From NCBI GenBank assembly GCA_030635805.1, contig DAOVYC010000031.1:1-7372 (forward strand): 7,372 nucleotides of DNA, read 5' to 3'. The notes beneath the pieces are model-generated. The model made no database searches and had not been told where the DNA came from. It saw nothing but the letters and a program-made list of their open reading frames with translations. Source of the stretch: a bacterium (GTDB taxonomy: Bacteria > Patescibacteriota > Gracilibacteria > JAUYGZ01 > DAOVYC01). Positions 5,360 to 7,372 of this stretch are shown piece by piece. The first letter of the stretch is position 1. Each line of letters begins with the position of its first letter. A program made the position numbers and the translations under genes.

Positions 5360-6223
5360 AGCTTGTTTCATTCCTTTTAGGAATTCTCTCTTGCCCACCG
5401 CGTACCAATACCATTCTTTTTTTAATCGTTTGAAAAGAGGTATAAGGAGTGTGATTATAACAAATATTGTCTTTTTTGTCCAGCTTGGAGTTACCGAAAA
5501 ATTTTTGAATGCTTTTTGAAAGAGAGAGGCGGAATATCCCAGGCTTTTTGTATATTTTTCCAAGTCTTTTTCCTCGTATAAATGGTTATGATAAGCCACT
5601 GCATCCCGTGCATACCAAATATGAATTTTATGTTTCTTTTTTAGCCTGTGTCCCAATTCAATATCTTCCCAGCCATAAAGATCGAAGTTTTCGTTAAATT
5701 TCTCTTTTTCGAGTAATTTTTTCTTGAGAGAGATATTCCCGGTGTAAAAATGGTAAATATCGGTTTCTTTTCCATTTTTTAACCCTTTGAATTTAAGCAA
5801 GGGGCCACCATTTTCGAGCCAACGCATGTAACGCGAAATGTGTAGTTCAGAATACCAAGTTGTGAATCCAATAACAACGTCGTTTATTCCCCTTTTTTTC
5901 TCATGAAATTGAAGATGAGTTTCCAGCCAGTCGGGACTAACAACAATGTCATCGCCAATAAAAAGGATAATTTCTCCTCTGGCGTGTTTGATCCCCTCAT
6001 TTCTGGCTTGAGAACGACCTTTTTTCGGGTTTTTGACGTAGTGAATCGCACACTTTTTTTCAACATTTTCGATCACTTTTCCAGCCTCCCCTTCCGGGCT
6101 ATCGTCAACGACGATAATTTCGATATCATCCAATTTTCTGGTTTGAGAAAAAATTGCCTGAAGAGTTATTTTTAATTCTTGAGGACGCTTGTAGGCCGGG
6201 ATGATGATAGAGGCTTTCACCAT
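5348..6223 (-). CDS. family 2 glycosyltransferase
   Basis: This GT-A fold enzyme transfers a sugar from a nucleotide sugar, probably to a cell-surface glycan; donor and acceptor cannot be told. Counting from the ATG at 6223 it has 291 residues. SIIIPAYKRP (5-14) is the first strand of the nucleotide-binding fold, and VVDDS (38-42) is typical of GT2. GRSQARNEGIKHARGEIILFIGDD (69-92) leads to the metal-binding GDD, and YTGNISLKK precedes GWEDIELGHRL (184-194), which carries the catalytic-base ED. A short hydrophobic stretch (IFVIITLLIPLF, 253-264) next to Lys/Trp-rich residues suggests membrane association. An upstream ATG at 6244 would add MLHDTCH, but those codons are read from the CATGTAT repeat, so I prefer 6223. 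No Shine-Dalgarno is present. Confidence 0.9.
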   Translation of the reverse strand: MVKASIIIPAYKRPQELKITLQAIFSQTRKLDDIEIIVVDDSPEGEAGKVIENVEKKCAIHYVKNPKKGRSQARNEGIKHARGEIILFIGDDIVVSPDWLETHLQFHEKKRGINDVVIGFTTWYSELHISRYMRWLENGGPLLKFKGLKNGKETDIYHFYTGNISLKKKLLEKEKFNENFDLYGWEDIELGHRLKKKHKIHIWYARDAVAYHNHLYEEKDLEKYTKSLGYSASLFQKAFKNFSVTPSWTKKTIFVIITLLIPLFKRLKKEWYWYAVGKREFLKGMKQASKQ

Positions 6224-6227
6224 ATGA

Positions 6228-6262
6228 CATGTATCATGTAACATGTATCATGTATCATGATG
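6228..6262. repeat. 7-bp tandem repeat, CATGTAT x5
   Basis: Consecutive heptamers CATGTAT, CATGTAA, CATGTAT, CATGTAT and CATGATG start four bases upstream of the glycosyltransferase ATG at 6223. The tract lies in the divergent gap between that gene and ribE. After it come ACATGAAACAGGG (6263-6275) and an AATAA-rich stretch (6276-6294). The former resembles ACATAAAACAGGG at 6921-6933, after ribE. Confidence 0.85.
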
Positions 6263-6295
6263 ACATGAAACAGGGAATAAATAATAAGTAATAAG

Positions 6296-6310
6296 AGATG
6301 TGTAACATCT
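6296..6310 (+). other. small perfect hairpin before ribE
   Basis: AGATGT and ACATCT form a perfect 6-base stem around a 3-base GTA loop, ending 10 bases before the ribE start codon. No T-run follows. It could affect translation of ribE or mark the divergent control region. It does not resemble an FMN riboswitch. The next bases, TAATATATTAT, could serve as a weak -10 box for a nearly leaderless ribE message, but no -35 box fits. Confidence 0.4.
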
Positions 6311-6320
6311 AATATATTAT

Positions 6321-6905
6321 ATGTTTACTGGAATTATTCAATCTGTCGGGAAAATTACGGAAATTTCCAAAGAAAAGAAAATCTTACGATTTTCGATATG
6401 CGATGAAGTTATTGCTCGGAAAACCTCGGAAGGGGCAAGTATTGCGGTGAATGGTGCTTGTTTGACAGTGGTGGCTGTTGAGGGTGATGTGATGGAGTTT
6501 GAGGTGATGAAGGAGACGCTGGAAAGAACGACTTTTGGAGATTTTGAAGTTGGATTAAGGGTAAATCTAGAACCGGCGATGAAAGCCGATGGAAGATTTG
6601 AAGGGCACATGGTGCAGGGGCACATTGACACTGTGGCAAAGCTTGTGGAGAAGAAAGACCAGGGGGATGAGAGTTTTTTACTGACTTTTGATTTTCCGGA
6701 GAAAGCAAAGTATGTCGTTGAAAAAGGATCGATTGCTTTGGATGGTGTTTCGTTGACTGTTGTTTCAATTGATGAAAAACGATTTTCTGTTGGTATTATC
6801 CCCTATACGTGGGAGAATACGACCCTTGGATTTTTGAAAATTGGAAATGAAGTGAATGTTGAGTTTGATTTGATTGCTAAGTATCTGGAGAAACATAAAG
6901 CATGA
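6321..6905 (+). CDS. ribE: riboflavin synthase alpha chain
   Basis: RibE joins two molecules of 6,7-dimethyl-8-ribityllumazine to give riboflavin and the pyrimidinedione returned to RibH. It is a cytosolic trimer in known members. The 194-residue protein has both lumazine-binding repeats. The first (about 1-92) opens with MFTGII and has VNGACLTV (43-50); the second (about 93-190) has GHMVQGHID (95-103), LDGVSLTV (140-147) and PYTWENTTL (161-169). Length and order are normal. MFTGI fixes the start, which has no Shine-Dalgarno. The last codons and the TGA stop are written in GAAACAT heptamers. It is divergent from the glycosyltransferase and followed by ribH on the same strand. The ribD and ribBA genes are not in the window. 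Confidence 0.97.
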   Translation: MFTGIIQSVGKITEISKEKKILRFSICDEVIARKTSEGASIAVNGACLTVVAVEGDVMEFEVMKETLERTTFGDFEVGLRVNLEPAMKADGRFEGHMVQGHIDTVAKLVEKKDQGDESFLLTFDFPEKAKYVVEKGSIALDGVSLTVVSIDEKRFSVGIIPYTWENTTLGFLKIGNEVNVEFDLIAKYLEKHKA

Positions 6906-6931
6906 AACTTGAAACATGAAACATAAAACAG
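6890..6931. repeat. 7-bp tandem repeat, GAAACAT x6, over the ribE end
   Basis: Six consecutive heptamers are GAAACAT, AAAGCAT, GAAACTT, GAAACAT, GAAACAT and AAAACAG. The first two lie inside ribE and encode its last residues (HKA) with the stop; the rest form the start of the gap. It is the longest tract in the window. Confidence 0.85.
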
Positions 6932-6939
6932 GGCTACAA

Positions 6940-6987
6940 TAGAACACGGATCTAACGGATTGAACGGATGGGAACGGATGTGTTCTA
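6940..6987. repeat. dispersed 38-bp module, copy 2, inside an 8-bp inverted repeat
   Basis: Units CGGAT at 6947, 6956, 6965 and 6975 have the same 9-9-10 spacing as copy 1, and 6944-6981 is the aligned core. Here the module is framed by a perfect inverted repeat, TAGAACAC (6940-6947) and GTGTTCTA (6980-6987). A second small stem follows, TCTAG (6984-6988) with CTAGA (6993-6997). The inverted ends are not conserved in copy 1. Confidence 0.7.
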
Positions 6988-6997
6988 GTATGCTAGA

Positions 6998-7033
6998 GCT
7001 TACCGCTTATAGGCTTACCGCTTACTGCTTACT
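6998..7033. repeat. 7-bp tandem repeat, GCTTACY x5, at the ribH start
   Basis: Units are GCTTACC, GCTTATA plus one extra G, GCTTACC, GCTTACT and GCTTACT. The tract ends one base before the ribH ATG (7035-7037), where a ribosome binding site would be expected. It uses the same word as 5339-5359. Confidence 0.85.
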
Positions 7034-7034
7034 T

Positions 7035-7372
7035 ATGCATAAATTGAAATTTTCAGTAGAATCGTTGTCTTTTACTCCACGAATTGCGGTAGTGGTGAGT
7101 CGTTTTCATGAAGAAATTTCTGATGGATTGCTTTCCGGATGTAAAAAGATACTGGAAGATTGTGGGGTTAACGAGGTGAAGGTGTTTGAGATTCCGGGAG
7201 CGTTTGAAACGCCGTTGATGGCAAAAAAGTTAGCGGAATCCGGAGATTTTGATTGTATCATCGCCCTGGGAGCGGTAATAAAAGGAGATACCCGGCATTT
7301 CGAATTGATAACTCGGGAATGTGCGCGAGGAATTATGAATGTTATGCTTGAAACCGGCGTGCCAATAATATA
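7035..7372 (+). CDS. ribH: 6,7-dimethyl-8-ribityllumazine synthase, 5' part
   Basis: RibH condenses 5-amino-6-ribitylamino-uracil with dihydroxybutanone phosphate to make the lumazine used by RibE; known members form pentamers or 60-subunit shells. The window holds 112 complete codons and runs off the right edge with no stop. After a short N-terminus the protein reads RIAVVVSRFHEEISDGLLSG, then FEIPGAFETPLMAKKLA (the PGAFE substrate loop), then IALGAVIKGDTRHFELI, with the catalytic-type His of the GDTxHFE motif, and finally LETGVPII at the edge. All match the family. The ATG at 7035 is chosen because it gives a normal N-terminus. The leader is GCTTACT heptamers without a Shine-Dalgarno. It lies 129 bases after ribE, probably in the same transcript. 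No FMN riboswitch is visible. Confidence 0.95.
   Translation, partial: MHKLKFSVESLSFTPRIAVVVSRFHEEISDGLLSGCKKILEDCGVNEVKVFEIPGAFETPLMAKKLAESGDFDCIIALGAVIKGDTRHFELITRECARGIMNVMLETGVPII

Noticed and set aside
6224..6320. FMN riboswitch before ribE
   Set aside because: The gap is under 100 bases and has none of the G-rich conserved FMN-element segments.
6338..6947. Minus-strand frames opposite ribE and its tail
   Set aside because: They mirror ribE codons, and the last one is a translation of the GAAACAT repeat (FMFQVSCFMF-like), a usual artefact of such tracts.

Overview
The window holds eight genes packed with short gaps and a standard code (TGA ends purB and ribE, so it is not the UGA-glycine code of some candidate phyla). 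It is AT-rich, and none of the eight starts has a Shine-Dalgarno sequence. It also carries a small P-loop kinase of a type I associate with archaea and candidate phyla. Together this suggests an uncultured bacterium of the Patescibacteria/CPR kind. That placement is an inference from style, not a marker-gene result. If right, the organism is less reduced than many relatives, because it keeps purine and riboflavin biosynthesis genes.

Layout: (1) 1-149, a gap opening in a 7-bp repeat and holding a near-consensus sigma70 promoter that drives an unrecognised 108-residue protein (150-476, +). (2) A minus-strand block read from right to left: glycosyltransferase family 2 (5348-6223), a RelA/SpoT-type (p)ppGpp synthetase gene broken by one in-frame TAA (N-terminal piece 4982-5236, main piece 2993-4867), purE of the animal/Treponema-like class II (2526-2975), purB (1139-2488) and a UPF0200-like nucleotide kinase (473-1021). 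The kinase meets gene 1 tail to tail on a shared TTAA. (3) A plus-strand riboflavin pair: ribE (6321-6905) and the 5' part of ribH (7035 to the window edge).

How they work together: PurE and PurB carry out steps 6 and 8 of IMP synthesis. PurB also finishes AMP synthesis, feeding the ATP and GTP pools that the Rel synthetase consumes and that (p)ppGpp controls in other bacteria. The kinase may also act on a nucleotide-like substrate. RibH and RibE are the last two enzymes of riboflavin synthesis, and that pathway starts from GTP. The glycosyltransferase is an envelope or glycan gene not obviously linked to the rest.

The most unusual feature is in the gaps. Nearly every gap carries a tandem repeat with a 7-bp period, and the word changes from gap to gap: AARATAA, GGAATAA, GNTAGGG, TAGNTTG, GCTTACT, CATGTAT, GAAACAT. 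Purine gap 2489-2525 has a 9-bp repeat instead. Several tracts run through stop codons or sit against start codons. Two gaps also share a composite element (a 38-bp module with the same 9-9-10 spacing of CGRAT-like units, followed about 70-76 bp later by the same GCTTACT repeat), although the flanking genes point in opposite directions. No gene-free stretch exceeds 300 bases.
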